From: Gloeopeniophorella convolvens | Taxonomy: Eukaryota > Basidiomycota > Agaricomycetes > Russulales | Direction of reading: 5' to 3' | DNA length: 64,000 nt | NCBI GenBank assembly: GCA_022496205.1 | Contig: WTXD01000008.1 | Location: 496,001-560,000, forward strand | Shown: one piece after another, positions 14,377-27,000 of the stretch | How the letters are laid out: each line of letters begins with the position of its first letter | How positions within the stretch are numbered: position 1 is the first letter of the stretch | Translations under genes and position numbers: made by a program | The notes under the pieces: model-generated | Seen by the model: only the letters and a program-made list of their open reading frames with translations | Told to the model about the DNA's origin: nothing | Database searches by the model: none

Positions 14377-15655
14377 TTTTGCAAATTGTATAACACGTGA
14401 TGACTGCAACGACTTTGACGACCACACACCTGCTGTTGCTCTGTGCATTCTCTGCATGGCTGTTGTATTCTCTCTACCTTATTGCTATAACAGAAGGCCC
14501 GTTGCCACTTCTTTTGTCATCGGACAGCCGTCTTGCGCCTGCTTCGAGGTTGTAGGATCCCCTGCATGCGTCTCATTCATTGTATGATCGCGCAACGTGT
14601 GATACTATTTGTTTCTCTTGGTTGAAATAAGGATCGACAGCGGAGAAGCTTCATGTTACCTGGCGGCAGCCACGGTGGCTATCCTCGTTATGTTCCCAGT
14701 CGCCAGAGTGTGCGTGTAGCTGGCGTGGGAATAAAGCACCAGGAGAGGATTAGCAGAACCATGTGGACGCCGACCACACGGCCTGCTGTCGCGTCGCATT
14801 GCCTCTGGGCACGCCGTCCGATCGAGATGCACGGATGATGTGCGGGTAATTCGATGGGACGAGGCGCATTTGATGATCCGACTTATCTGGAGTGCCATCG
14901 CCTTCGCGGGAGCGCAGATTGCTCGCTCTGTCACAAGACAAGTATCGGCGCTCCAGACTCTAGTGTAAGCCACGGGCCCGAAGCGTGATAATCTCCAGTA
15001 TAATCTCAACATCACGTCGACTTTGATATCAGCGGCTCGGCTCTTTGAGAAAATGGCAGCCTCCACGGAGCATGTATCATTGCAAAAGTTCCGAGCATCC
15101 TAAGCGAAAAGCCCGGCACCTACTCATGGAATTCAGCCTGGCGATCTGCCTCCTAAACGCGGGATGCCGCACGTCCTTGATACAACGGCGGGGATCAGAC
15201 AAATGTTTGAGTACGTACATTTTGGAGTGTGCATTCAGGCTGCGAACCGCATTGGGCAGCTCAAACAGGGGGCATTGAGTTCGCCGCTCGCGCTATTGTA
15301 AGTAGCGAAGCGGCCCGTGAGCATCGTGCGTCAGGGCCAGTGACTTCTAACGTGAGCCGTGGGTCACCGGAGTTATTAGTATGCAGAGACCATAGATGGG
15401 AACTGCCGATCGGCGGCTAGCTTGAAGGTTTACACCGTAGACGTTCCGGTCCAACGGACAGGCATTTTCGTACTTGATGGCCAGGCGAGGGCTTGTGGTT
15501 TAAGCTCAAAATTTCGGCAGCTTCGAGGCCCATAACCGCGGGAGAATTAGGGTTGGGTACTTGAGAGAAGAGCGAGAATAGGGTTAGGTGTTAGCGGCAT
15601 CATCCCTCAATCCACCGCTTTGAGCAACGCACTCTTTCTCCCGTCACCCGCCTTC
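14377..15655. other. Intergenic region upstream of MscS gene
   Basis: About 1.28 kb between two plus-strand genes. No open frame here has recognisable motifs. The last 120 bp before the MscS gene carry two telomere-like motifs, TTAGGGTT at 15547-15554 and TAGGGTTAGG at 15579-15588. The remainder probably contains the kinase 3' UTR and the channel promoter. Confidence 0.4.
15547..15588 (+). promoter_or_regulatory. Paired telobox-like motifs in MscS promoter
   Basis: TTAGGGTT (15547-15554) and TAGGGTTAGG (15579-15588) lie 70-110 bp before the start region. Telomere-like sites inside fungal promoters can bind Tbf1/Teb1-type Myb proteins. A function here is inference from sequence alone. Confidence 0.3.
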
Positions 15656-18600
15656 ATGAGCCACCCGGGCGTCCTGTGTACAGCTCTATCGATCTGTCGT
15701 CTCCAGAGGATAAGAGCCCACAAATAGGTTATGATGCGAACGACGAGGCTGACCGTGTTGCTTCACTGTCATACCACTCGCATGTCCCTCTGAGCAACAC
15801 CTTCAACCAATCTACCGCGTCAATATCGAAGCAATTCGATTCGCCAATCGACACACCTGCACAGGCGCAGAACCAATCTCCCGCTGCTGGACAAGAGGAG
15901 CTTCCGCGTCGAACACACTTCCAACCGTACCACCCGGGCGAGAATCCTTCCTCCAGCCGCAACCAGAGTTGGGACCTTCTGGCAGGAGTCCGCAAATTCG
16001 AGCAGTCTTATGAGCAATTCGACCCTCGCAATGCGAGCGAACGACATTTGGCGTTTGCCGATGGTGATCTTCCTGATTCAAAGGTACGATGTCGGCTCTC
16101 GTCGCGCGCGCAGTGTTAACGTGAGCGCGTAAGGTTGTCCGCTTTTACCAGTACCTTCTGAACGCGTCTATCGTGACGCGATGGACTTTATTTATTGTCC
16201 CCGTCTTGGTTATTCTTTGGATTCCGGGTATTCTGGGTCTTACAGCATCCCCTCATGGAGAGGTTGGTCTTCTTTTCATAGCTACATGAAGATCCGACAT
16301 AGATTAATTAACAGATATGGGGGGTACGACTACTGTGGTGGAGTATATGGTTGAGCATCGTCTGGGGAGGTAAGGTCATGTGTTGCGCGTTCGTGCGCCC
16401 ATCTCATTTGGTGCGACTTTCTAGGCTGGTGGGCCAGTCTCGCGGGATCGTATGTCTCCATTCGAGCTCCGGGATGCCTGCGACACCTTCTGAGCGTCTG
16501 TTTCTCGCCAATAGGATGGTCCTTCCTCACCTTGTGAGGCAAACGGTCGGCGTTGTTGCGGTCGGCGCGCGACGATACATCGACTGGCTGGCGGCATTGC
16601 ATAGGCACGTCTTCATATCTGATTTATCGTGATTGCCGCCATCCGACCAACGCCCATCTCGCCAGATATGTTGCGTTATTCTCGTGGACTTTGGCCATCT
16701 GGATCGCTTGGAACCCAGTCATCGACGGCCGGCAAGATGCGCACGCGTCTGAGAAGAGCGTGAAGGTCATTGATCTCATAGGCAAACTGCTCTTCGGCAT
16801 CTACCTTTGTGCAGCGCTCCTGTTGTTTGAGAAGTTCTCTATTCAGTGGATTGCCGGAAAATTCCACGAGCGTTCCTATGCAGGTCCGTGCTTCTCTTCG
16901 AGCGTCGGCGTACCCCTCAACATATTCCCCTGCAGAACGCATTGCCGACCAGAAATTTGCCATCAAGACGTTGACTACCTTGTACCGCAATTCTACGGAA
17001 TTACCCGAACACCCCGACCAAGCTCCCACCTCTCCAGCTGATAGGCGACTTACGCTCAACCCCAGACGGTTTGTCAAACAAGCTCTCAAGGGCGTCCGCT
17101 TTGCAGCCACAACCACTACGACCGTACTTGGAAATGTCGCCTCCGAGATTGCCGGAAGGTATGTTCGAACTGCTTGTGACTAATCCGGAGTTTTGAGTGG
17201 ACAAACCCACAGCTCTGTACTGCAGCCAAATTCGCCTCAAGCAATGGTTCAGACGGCATTAGAGTCGGCTAGCAAGACAAAGCTTGTACGTATCCCTCAC
17301 TGGTTCCCCTGCATCCCTTACAACCGGATACGGTACAGCTCGCTCGCCGGATCTTTTTATCTTTCCGCAAGCCAGGGAGAGATTACCTGGTTTTCCAGGA
17401 CATCTCTCGGTTCTTCCGTACTTTGGATGAGGCCGATGCGGCATTCGCTTTGTTTGACAAGGATGGCAATGGCGATGTCTCACTCGAAGAGACAGAGCAA
17501 GCTTGCGGGTCCGTGACCTACCAAGCATATCTACACCTCATCAGAGACCTCACTCCACTTCTAGAGAGTTTCATCGAGAGCAGCTGTCAATTGAACATTC
17601 GATGCGCGACCTTGATAGCGCTGTGGGGCGCCTGGACAACATCCTCATGAGTGTCTATGTCATTGTTGCCATTTTGATCATAGCGGTTACGCTGGTATGT
17701 CCGCGCTGTTGTGCTAGAACCGCGTACTCATGCCCTCGTGATGATAGGAAGCACAACTCACCACGCTGATTACGGGTGCCGGCACGCTAATTCTCGGTAC
17801 GTCGGACGCTTTTTGCCTGAAATATACTAGCTCACCGCAGACCTTTCCTCGCAGGTCTTAGCTGGCTCATCGGAGGAAGCCTGGCCGACGTACTCACCAG
17901 TATCATCTTCTTATTTGTGCGGCATCCATTCGATGTTGGCGACAGGGTCGACCTTGGCGAAAAGGGAAGCTATACCGTGAAGGAGATCCGTCTCCTTAGC
18001 ACCATCTTCTTGGATAACCACGGGACCTACGTTCAGGCACCGAACACTGTGCTGAACACACTTGTATGTTCAGGAAGAATCTTTCCATCTGGATGACGTG
18101 CTGATGCATCGGTTCCAGTTCATCCAAAACATTAGGCGCAGCCCAAAGGAATGTCTGATGGTCATCAAGAGTGCACCTTCACTAAGATATTGCTTCAGAT
18201 GTCTGAATCATTCACATTCGATGTGGCATACTCGACAACTTTTGAACAAATAGAAAGACTACGGAGTCTGATGCTCGGATTTGTTCAGATAGAGCGCAGG
18301 GATTACCAGCCGCTTTTCGACATCGTTGTTGTCGGTTCGTATTCCGACCCTTCTTTGGAGCGTCTTCTGATGATCTACCTGGTTCGCAGATATTCCCGAC
18401 CAGGAAAAGATGACCCTCAAGGCTGAGATTATGTACAAGAGCAATTGGCAGCAGGGTGCTGTGAAAGGTACGACTTTGGCATGAAGAATGATGTCAGGGT
18501 TTGTCACGGCTGACAGCTGAGTCGCTGGGATCTCAGCCGTGCGGCGCAACAAGTGGGTTTGCGCGCTCAAACTGAACCTCGCGGAAGCAAAGATCTATGG

Positions 18601-19051
18601 CCCAGGTGGCAACCCTGATTCCACGTCCGCCCCAAAACGCTATACACTCGTGCCCTGGGAGAAGGTGCAAGAAGACGAGCACAATGCCAGTGTGAAGATG
18701 CCCTTACCAGAACCTCATATGCCTTCTGGCGGATACAACCTTACGAACAAAAGTGCTGCCATGCGTACGTCCTGTTATCGACCGCAGAGGTGCTTCTTGA
18801 TACCGACCCCTGAGCCCAGTTGCCGACACTGAAGACGTTTTCGGGGATCCGGTGGAGGTATGTGGCGTTCTCCCTGCCCGTATTCGGGTGCGCCAATGGC
18901 GGTGCTGATTAATGCCGCCTCGTAGACTCACCCCCCGCGGAGACCGGCGGAGCCGTCGTTGAGGCGGCGCCCAACGGCAGAGGTGTCGGCGGCGTCAACG
19001 CCGTCTTCTCTACCCCTGGCAGAGGAGATTGAGATGCGACCGAGGAACTGA
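15656..19051 (+). CDS. MscS-family mechanosensitive channel with EF-hand
   Basis: Integral membrane channel of the fungal MscS/Msy group; the S. pombe homologues act in the ER in osmotic calcium responses. A disordered, Ser/Gln-rich N-terminus (YSSIDLSSPEDKSP) precedes several membrane helices (16130-16860). A canonical EF-hand loop DKDGNGDVSLEE lies at about 17456-17491. Next come a helix (SVYVIVAILIIAVTL) and the MscS pore and beta domain (LILGLSWLIGGSLADV, FLFVRHPFDVGDRVDLGE, NHGTYVQAPNTVLNT; about 17770-18060). The C-terminus ends EEIEMRPRN at 19051. The Ca2+ loop before the pore suggests calcium feedback. One oddity: the obvious ATG at 15656 (MSHP) is one base out of frame with the conserved GRPVYSSIDLSS, so either a one-base deletion or an unseen upstream exon sets the start. 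The 3' end is 215 bp from the convergent RPB3 gene. Confidence 0.9.
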
Positions 19052-19265
19052 GCACGCCCCTGCATACAAACGGATCAGTCATCTGACATTATACCGCTAT
19101 CTGTGAGTTCCAACGGAGCCTCGTCTAGTATGGTATATCGTGATCTACTGCGTGCGGCTAGAGTGCTATGTTTTGCCTTACTCCCCAAGCACTTCTGTTC
19201 TCGGAAAGAGGAATCGCTGATCAGGATTGAGATCAAAGTACAGCCTCTCAGTGCGACAATACGCA

Positions 19266-20787
19266 TCACACGTTCCATCCGCCTTGCGTCTGGGGATTTG
19301 GGCTGCTCCAGCCGGTGTTTCGGGCTGGACTGTTCGATCCCCAGCCGCTACCTCCTGCACCCCATGCGCTAGTACCCGTGTTACCGCCCCACCCACTGCC
19401 TGGGGGCGTGGCACCTGAGCCTGAAGCCCCATTCCATGCAGATGCCCCACCTGTGGTAGAAGTGCCCCAGCCGCTGCCAGTCGCCGGTGCACCTCCCCAC
19501 CCTCCAGCGCCCGCCCCTTGCCCCCAGCCCGTCGCCGTGGCAGTAGCAGCAGTGCCGTTAGTGGCGGGAATCTGACTACCGCCGGCGGCGAAATCATCCG
19601 ACTCCGGCTTGAGACCTAGGATGAGGTTGGCAAGCTTCGTTTGAAGCTCAGTGAGACCCTGTCAGAGTTGACTTGCGTTATTATCGGCGCGAAGAACGAG
19701 ACATTTGTATTGTGACACCTTCATCACAACTTCCTGCGGACCCAGGCTTCCGTCGGTCTCCACTTCGAAATAGAACTTCTGCGGCTTTGCATTGTAGTCG
19801 AATGGTTCATCGTCGCGCGGCTCTTCTTCCTCCGCAGCGTTCGCGCTTAGAGGCCATTCCCGCTTGATATCGGTTTCGTACCAGTATGAAGTGTGGCGTA
19901 AACGGTTGTGAGGGTCATATTCGAATGAGACAGCAGAACATGGGGACCACTTTGCGTGCTCCTTCGCGATACCCTAGGGCACACTGAGCAATGGTGCCCC
20001 TGGCGCAACGGCTGTTTCCGTACCTTCTTAGCAATACACCGCACTTTGAGCTCCTGGCCTTTTCGGATTTTACAAATTAGAACTGGTGGTACAGAGGGGT
20101 CATCTGGATTTGGAGGACTCAGCAAAGAGGGCCGGTAAGTGCACGGGGTAAAGACGCACTTTTCCCCACAGGGTGGCCAAAATTCGGTGTTCGCTTCTCG
20201 ATCTCCTCGCCGTTCTCAACTTCTTCCCTCCAATTCTCCCCCCCTCTGCGGATCACCACGTCGAGATGATTGCTTGTGACGTCCATGGTGCGGTTTTCAT
20301 TGCAAGCAACGTGAAGGATTAGCTCTATTGAGCAGTTCTGACATGATTGGAGGCAGGTGCAGTCCTAGTGGGTAGAATGAGCGGTGTCAGCCAATGCAGA
20401 ACAGCTGGCATACGCACTCTGCTGTACCGAATAGCCTCATCACAGTTCATACTAATCAGAGGAATCATCCCGAGTCTGTGGGCAATGAATTCGTCCGGGA
20501 GCACGGTCGTATTTGCTTCGAATTCGACCATGTCGATAGCTGCTTCAATATTAGCAGCAAGGGAAGGCTGCAGCATCAGTATAACGCACCAACGGTGGGA
20601 ATATCGGCCATCATAACTCTTCGGAGGGAGTTTGCGAAGCTGTTGTGTCACATTGTTGAAAGCAAATGCGAAGCCAATGTCATTGCGGCACCTACGCAAG
20701 GTCGACATTTTCGAGAACGAAGTTCACACTGTCTTTCTTGAGTTCTCGGATGCGAACATTAGGCTCGAGGATATCGTTGACTTGCAT
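19266..20787 (-). CDS. RPB3: RNA polymerase II subunit RPB3 with Trp-Gly-rich tail
   Basis: Alpha-like assembly subunit of RNA polymerase II, pairing with RPB11. The start [18 protein letters not shown] (20787) leads into [12 protein letters not shown], then [14 protein letters not shown], the zinc-binding [10 protein letters not shown] loop (about 20350-20320), [18 protein letters not shown] and KFGHP-type NFGHPVGK. The core continues through [15 protein letters not shown] and the helix [18 protein letters not shown], where RPB3 usually ends. Here it runs on for about 115 residues, rich in Gly/Ser/Ala/Thr with nine tryptophans, mostly in GWG or AWG units (codons 19526 to 19275), and stops after GGWNV. 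Six or so introns of about 50 nt. The core assignment is certain; the tail's role is unknown. It lies only 229 bp downstream of the TOM1 stop, on the same strand. Confidence 0.95.
19269..19529 (-). repeat. Trp-Gly (WG/GW) repeat tail of RPB3
   Basis: Nine Trp codons in about 87 residues, spaced 6-12 residues apart, in contexts such as TGWGQ, GGWGG, SGWGT, SAWNG, SGWGG, SAWGA, SGWGS, TGWSS and GGWNV. Acidic and large hydrophobic residues are almost absent. The pattern resembles Argonaute-hook regions. It lies in one exon continuous with the conserved RPB3 core. Confidence 0.85.
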
Positions 20788-21016
20788 TCTGACGGATTGG
20801 GTGAGAGGCAAGCGGTTGGCGGATCACGCCAGGGGCAATGACAGACGCGGGCTTGGTAGGTCTCAGGACCGAGGCAGCAACGCGCACCCTGAGCGACTTT
20901 TCCCACGCACGTGATTCACGACGAAAGCAATGCTATGGCTATAGAGAACTAGAACTAATGCGAGATATGCGCTTTCAATACAACGACAATGTGATATCCT
21001 CTCATTCATGCAGTAA

Positions 21017-24000
21017 TCATGCAAATCCAAACCCTTCTCCGCCTTCGTTGATCGCAAGTAGCAATTGTTGCCGGAGCATCTCGTACGACGAGTACTGCGG
21101 CAGATCAATCTGATTGAAACCTAGCGAAGCACCAGTCAGCCAACCTCTCGCTACTGTGGGGCGAGGACAGCGTACACGTATGTGCCTGTGGAAGTCTATC
21201 TGCATCCCCGTATGCTCTGTGGATTGAGAAGCGCTGGGTGCCCTGGACGCCTTGCAGGTCGTTAAACCGCTCAGAGGCACTCGTGACGTGCCGGTGGCGA
21301 AGCTGAGCAGTTTGGCGCGCTCGTCACGATTAAAGGACTTCAGGGCGCGCCACCACCAGACAATGACCGGATCGGAGCTGGAGTATCCGTTGTATTCCGT
21401 TGCTGAGCGCCATTCGTCGACATCAATGTCAGGAGTGCCAGAGATGAGCAGCTCGAGTTCTTGCTCGTTGAACTAAGAGGATGCCGTGAGTAATTTATAA
21501 AAAGGAAAAAGAGGACGTGATGCCCACGATCGAAACGAGCTCCTTTGGTATGATCTCATAGAAACCGGAGAGCAGGTGCTCCAATTGGTCTTTGATTGAC
21601 ACGTACAGGCGGTATTGCGCCGATAACTGCACGAATTCTCGCCTGTTCTCGAGGGTCACGGGAACCGACTCGCCGTTCTCCTTCAGCGGGACAATCTTGG
21701 TAACACCGAACTAGATGGGTGGGTTCAATGAGACAGAGAGGCCGAGTTGAGTCACGTGCTGCATACCTCGTCGCCCTCAACGCTGAAAGTGAGATCCAGT
21801 GGGCTCGGATCGTTCTCCAGTATCCAGCATAGCGACTTGTAGTACTCGGGGTCGATCCACTCGACGTCACGGTAATCGACAGGCTTGGCTAAGATCTGGC
21901 GGTACATGCTTCGGGCAAAGTATGCATCAAGAAGACGACCGTCATAGATAGCCTTCCCGATCACGCGTCCAACGAACTTGAAGAACGTTAGGTGCTCCGG
22001 GTTGACCCACGATGCCTTGTTAGGTTGATACGTGAGGCGGTCTGCGGCGCAAGGCTGGAATAGCGCGTTGTTGGGATCGAACATTTGCCGTGCGAGGATC
22101 TGGAACCACTCCCGCGTGACGCCGCCTGCGTCGACCCCTTCCTCGTCATAGAACCTGACGCTGAGCTTGCCGTACTTGATCTGATCCCCCGTCTTCCGCT
22201 GGAGCGACTGGAAGCTGTCCTCGAACACGCGTTGGCGGCGCACATTCAACTGCAGTGTTCCGTGATGCTCCCGCGCATGTGGGCGCTTGTGCAACTGCTG
22301 GTTGAAGTAGTTCCGCTTGTTGTCGAAGTCCAGGACGCGGGGGTTGTGAACCAGCAACGAGAATGAACCGCTCATTAGGGATGGGTTATTCCGGACCATG
22401 ACGTTGAGGACCTTGCGATGTGCGTCTGTGAAGGTAACGAACAGATCTTCCATGGATTCTCTTGGTGTGGTCGGCGAGCGGGGAGATGCAGAGGCGCGAA
22501 GGGCTCGGTTTGACCCGCCAGATATTGACGCGGAGCCAACGTATTTGCAAACTACCATAAGTGCCTCTATGAGTGGGAGGAGAACGGTTGCGATGTGCTC
22601 AATCTCGGACCGCTGCTCGATGATCGACAAGCAATCTCCTAGCCGACGCCATAGGGGAGTGAAGCGGAAGGACTCATAGATACCCTGTATCTTTTCCAGA
22701 TCTGCAGATGGCTGAGGCTCAGGAGACGCAGTTGTCTTGGGGGAGAACATGTAATCGATCGTCTTCAAGACGCGCAAGAGCTTGGCCTGATCGGAGGCGG
22801 GGGAAGAGAACTTGGAGGCAACTGAGGAAGCAAAGACGTCATCTCCGGAACTCTGGAGAGAGTTGGCCAACTCGTCGAGATCGTGGAACAGACTTTGGCC
22901 GAACTCTTGAGCTTTGCTGCGGAGTTCCTGTGCGATGATGTCGCGGGCGTCAGGAACGAAGGAGAGGTGCTGAATCAGGGAGAGCGTGTGATGGAAGGGC
23001 TTTGCGCCACAATCTCCCACGGTCAAGATGTTCACGATCAACCTCAGCGCGCTGGCAGGGATTTGAGGTGGGGAAGATAGCAAGGTCTTCTCTGTCGCTT
23101 CTACTGGCGGCGCCTCGCCCTGGTTCCCTTGGGGTGGGGTGGCTATCAAGGTAGGCGTCAATGAGGTGGCTCTGGGGACGAATGCACGACTTACTCGGCA
23201 CAGGGGCGTTCCCTTCACTCTGGGAGGCTGGAGGCTCCGAGGGAGCTTCACCAGGCTGGGGCACTGGCGGAGCAACGATCACAGTTGAACTCTCAGGCTT
23301 TTGTTGTGGAGCTTTCAGACCTGTTAACGGGCGTGTCACTGTATCCAGCAAGCTGACAACCAATTCGAGCACAGATGGCGTCTTCAGTAGCGATTGCCTG
23401 TCAAGGAGGCTGAGAAGGAGAACAATGGGATACTGGGTTTGCGAAGCCTGCTTCTCCTTGCCCTTGCCCTTCTTGGAGGCGTGTCTCTTAAGTCCAACAG
23501 CCATCTCCTGCTCTGTAAGGAAGAAGAGGGACGACAACTCGTTCGACGTGACGATGTAAGTGAGCGCCTCAAGACAACGCTGAGCGATAAGATCGGGCAC
23601 CACTTCACTCGGAGAATGATGCGCCGGAAGAGAGCTCAAGTATTCAGCATTTGTCTTCTGCTTTCCAGGAGCGCGATGGACCGGTGCTGGGCCTTTGGAG
23701 TTCCTGATTGTCATCTGCGTGAAGCTTCTGTCAATGGCGGCGAGATCCCCGGCACCTTCTTGCAAGATGTTAAGGAGGAAGTTGAAGAGCTCCGTGCGGG
23801 TCTTTGAATTCTCGCATAGATTGACAAGCGCTTTGTAGAGGACGTTCTTCTTGGATATCTGGGGGAAGAAGAGCAGTCGGACGAGAACCGCCACCCCACC
23901 CTTGTCGAGGAGCTGGATAGCATCGCGGAGGATTGAGGCTTGCGGGCCGCGGGGGCCGCGGGAGGCTGTTGCCGGGATCCCGTTCCTACTCGAGGAGGCG

Positions 24001-27000
24001 GCTGGCGAGGTGCCCTCTCTCGATACGCCCCTGCTTCGGCGATGATTTGCGGAGGCAAGGTTTGAATAAAGCCATCCTCTTGGTCCATGAGTACATCCTG
24101 TCGAAGTTGTGGATCAAGACTGGCAATGAAGCTCGCGGGGTCCATGTCTACCGGTACCGGAGGTGCGGTGGCAGCTGCGCCTGCCGAAGCCGCAGCAGCT
24201 CTCTCTTCTTCGGCGCGCCTTCGGGCTTGTTCAATCCGCTCTTGCTGGAGAATTTCAGCCCTGATTTCCGGCGGCAAAGCGTCGAGGAACTCTGTGCTGA
24301 TCTGAGAGTCCGCGGGGCGCTCCATCCTCGCTGCTTGTTGGTCTCGTATGTGCTGGTTGACAACTTCTTCTCTCATCTCGTCGGGAAGGGCCTCGAGGAA
24401 GGTGGGGTCGATTCCTGTGTCTGTAATGTCCACTGGGTTTCCGTGGATCATGACAGTGACGCGCTCCGATGTGTTAGCAGGGCCTGCTTCGCTGGGGCCC
24501 TCCTGAACTCCAGCATCGGGTACCTCGGCGTCTTCGATCGAATCTTGCTCCACTCCGGATACCTCCGAGTGAGATTCGGTCGTCGCGTCGAGCATCTCGG
24601 CGTCCGCTTCCGTAGCGTCGAGTGGCGCAGACACAATGGAGTTGTGTGCACCTTCGTCTGCTGGGGGTGACGTCGCGGCGGGTTCTGTGGCTTCGGCCTC
24701 AGGTTCGGTTGCGGCCGCCTTGGCAGCCTCCGCAATTTCCTCCAGACGTCGAGCCTCTTCCCTATCCGAAGCCTCCTTCGCTTCTCTAGCCACTCGGGCC
24801 CTCTCATTTGCAGCGGGGAGCAGAGCCAGAACGACGTGATTCCCCAGTTTGGCAAAGCGATCGGGCGCGAACTTTCCGTGAAGGATCTTTGCTTCTTCAC
24901 TCCATCGCTGCATAGTGGGCTGGGGATCGAAGTCACGGCTCTCAGGTCGAAGCGGCGCAGAACGGGGTGTGTGATCGATGCGCAGGGAAGCGGAGACGCC
25001 TCCCCGACGAGGAAGTAAACCACGGTCAAGATTGACGAGGGTTCCTGGGGCACATCCAGGCGAATGGTATCAGTTGCGCCACCAGCACGCGGATTCACGA
25101 TGTGTTGGAACAGCTGCACTGCGCCGCCACCGATGATGTCCTCGATGGCTTGGAGAAGGTCTTGATGACCGCCGGTGGCCAGAATGCGTTGCGAGCGTCG
25201 CCCTGACCTACCCACGTCTGGGACGTTGCGTCCGGAGGTCCCAGATGCTTCTAAAAGGAGCGGGTGTGTGGTAGCATCTGCAGGACCGGGGGCTCCTCGA
25301 CTGCGTCCAAGGATCTCCATATCATCGTCTACAGTTACGTTAACCTGCCGTGGCGCAGAAGTATGTATCTCACGAACCTTCAAGACGACCTCTCCGAGTC
25401 CGCGTGCCTCCAGAGATGATGAAACCACCATCGTGGGCATCGATGAAACCGGGAATTCCGTCCGAGATTGCCTCGTTGAAACCCAGGACTTCGCCGATGC
25501 TTGGACCGTCGTCTTGTGGCTCGAAACCAAGCTCTCCTTCAAGCCTGGATGCCCGTCAGTGCCTGACAGTGTGATTAGAGTACAGGCATACTCCTCATCC
25601 GATTCTAAATCCGCCTCAGCTTCTTCACCATCAGGATGGTAGATGGGCACTGCGAGGTTGAATACAAGTCGTCTGTTGGCCATGATTATTGCTTACCTGC
25701 GATCTCGTCTTCATCGCCCTCTTCTCCGTCCGCATCTGGGGCGCCATCTTCAATGCCGACACCCTGAATCGTACATATTATGAACAACTGTCAGAGGGAA
25801 AAGAGAAGGCGTAGCCATCACCTCCCAAACGCCATCCACGTCCACATCTGTTACATCATTGACTTGGTTTGAGGCCTCGACTTCCTGATCGGCTTCGTCT
25901 TCCTCAATCAGATCTTCATCGTCGTCGTCTTCGTCCTGCCAGCCTTCCTCGGATTCTCCGACGTCGTCGTCGAGGTCGTCTTGCTCCTCGTCATCCTCGT
26001 CCGTTGCCGAGGTTCCTTCGCTGTCGGTCTCCTCACCGAAGTCCATCTCAACGTCCTCGTCATCGTCGCCTTGGTCATCGTCCATGACATCTTCGGCGAC
26101 GAATTGCTCTTCCATATCCTACACAGCGTCAGCTCACGTCAACACACGGCTGAGAAAGCACGCGCTCACCCCTCCGAACCTGTTGCGCACAGTGTCAGCA
26201 TCGAATAAGGCATTGTGATCCGGTGCTTGACTCACATGCCCAGAGAAGAATTGCGATAGAGGTCGGGAGTCTCTTCACGAGCTGTATCTTGCTCATCTTC
26301 CACGTTGTCTTCATCAGACAAGCTATCTTCATCTATCTCATCTTTGGATTCCTCCAAGCCTTTGCTCTTGTCTGACGCGCGACTCATCTTGATGGCAATC
26401 TTGGACCTAATTCACTCTGCTCAGTTGAATTCTACGAGGATGTGAAAGAGACCCACAGAAGCTCCAGAGGTTTGAGTATCGCTGCAACGACCACCCTTAC
26501 ATTGGGATAGTTGAGATCCACTTCTGCCAGGGCGTTGGTTAGAGTCGAGACAAAACTCTTCTCGAGCATGATCTTTGCGATGTGAGTGGGCGTTTCTTCG
26601 TGCGGTTTGCGGAGGCCCGGGTTAAAGCGGACGGTGAGAAGACGATAGCAAAGATCTGCCAAAGCGAGAAGCCGGCCATAGCGAGCGTCGACAGATTCTG
26701 ATTGGGATGGATCCTTGATCGCACGACTGACAGCTTCGAGCACCGTTTTCCGGACAGCAACGATCTCGGGGGAGACATCTTTGGCAATCTGGGAGGGAGA
26801 TGTGTCTACGCAGAGGGCGACGATGAGAGACATTGCCCAGTTGCACAGTGGAACGTGGTGCCGAGCGTCTGCACTGGGGTCAGAGTCGATTGTCTTGAAG
26901 GTGACGAGTTCTGCCAAAAGGAAGTGTAGAGTAGCAGGACGTGCTTTTGCGGACTCCTTTGACGGCGTGGCGATGCGCTTGAAGGGGGCATATGAGAGGA

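Noticed and set aside
19315..19575. 86-codon Pro/Ala-rich plus-strand frame opposite the RPB3 tail
   Set aside because: It is the antisense shadow of the GWG codons; composition is dictated by the other strand and there is no motif.
25869..26208. Arg/Pro-rich plus-strand frames
   Set aside because: These are the complement of the Asp/Glu tract of TOM1.
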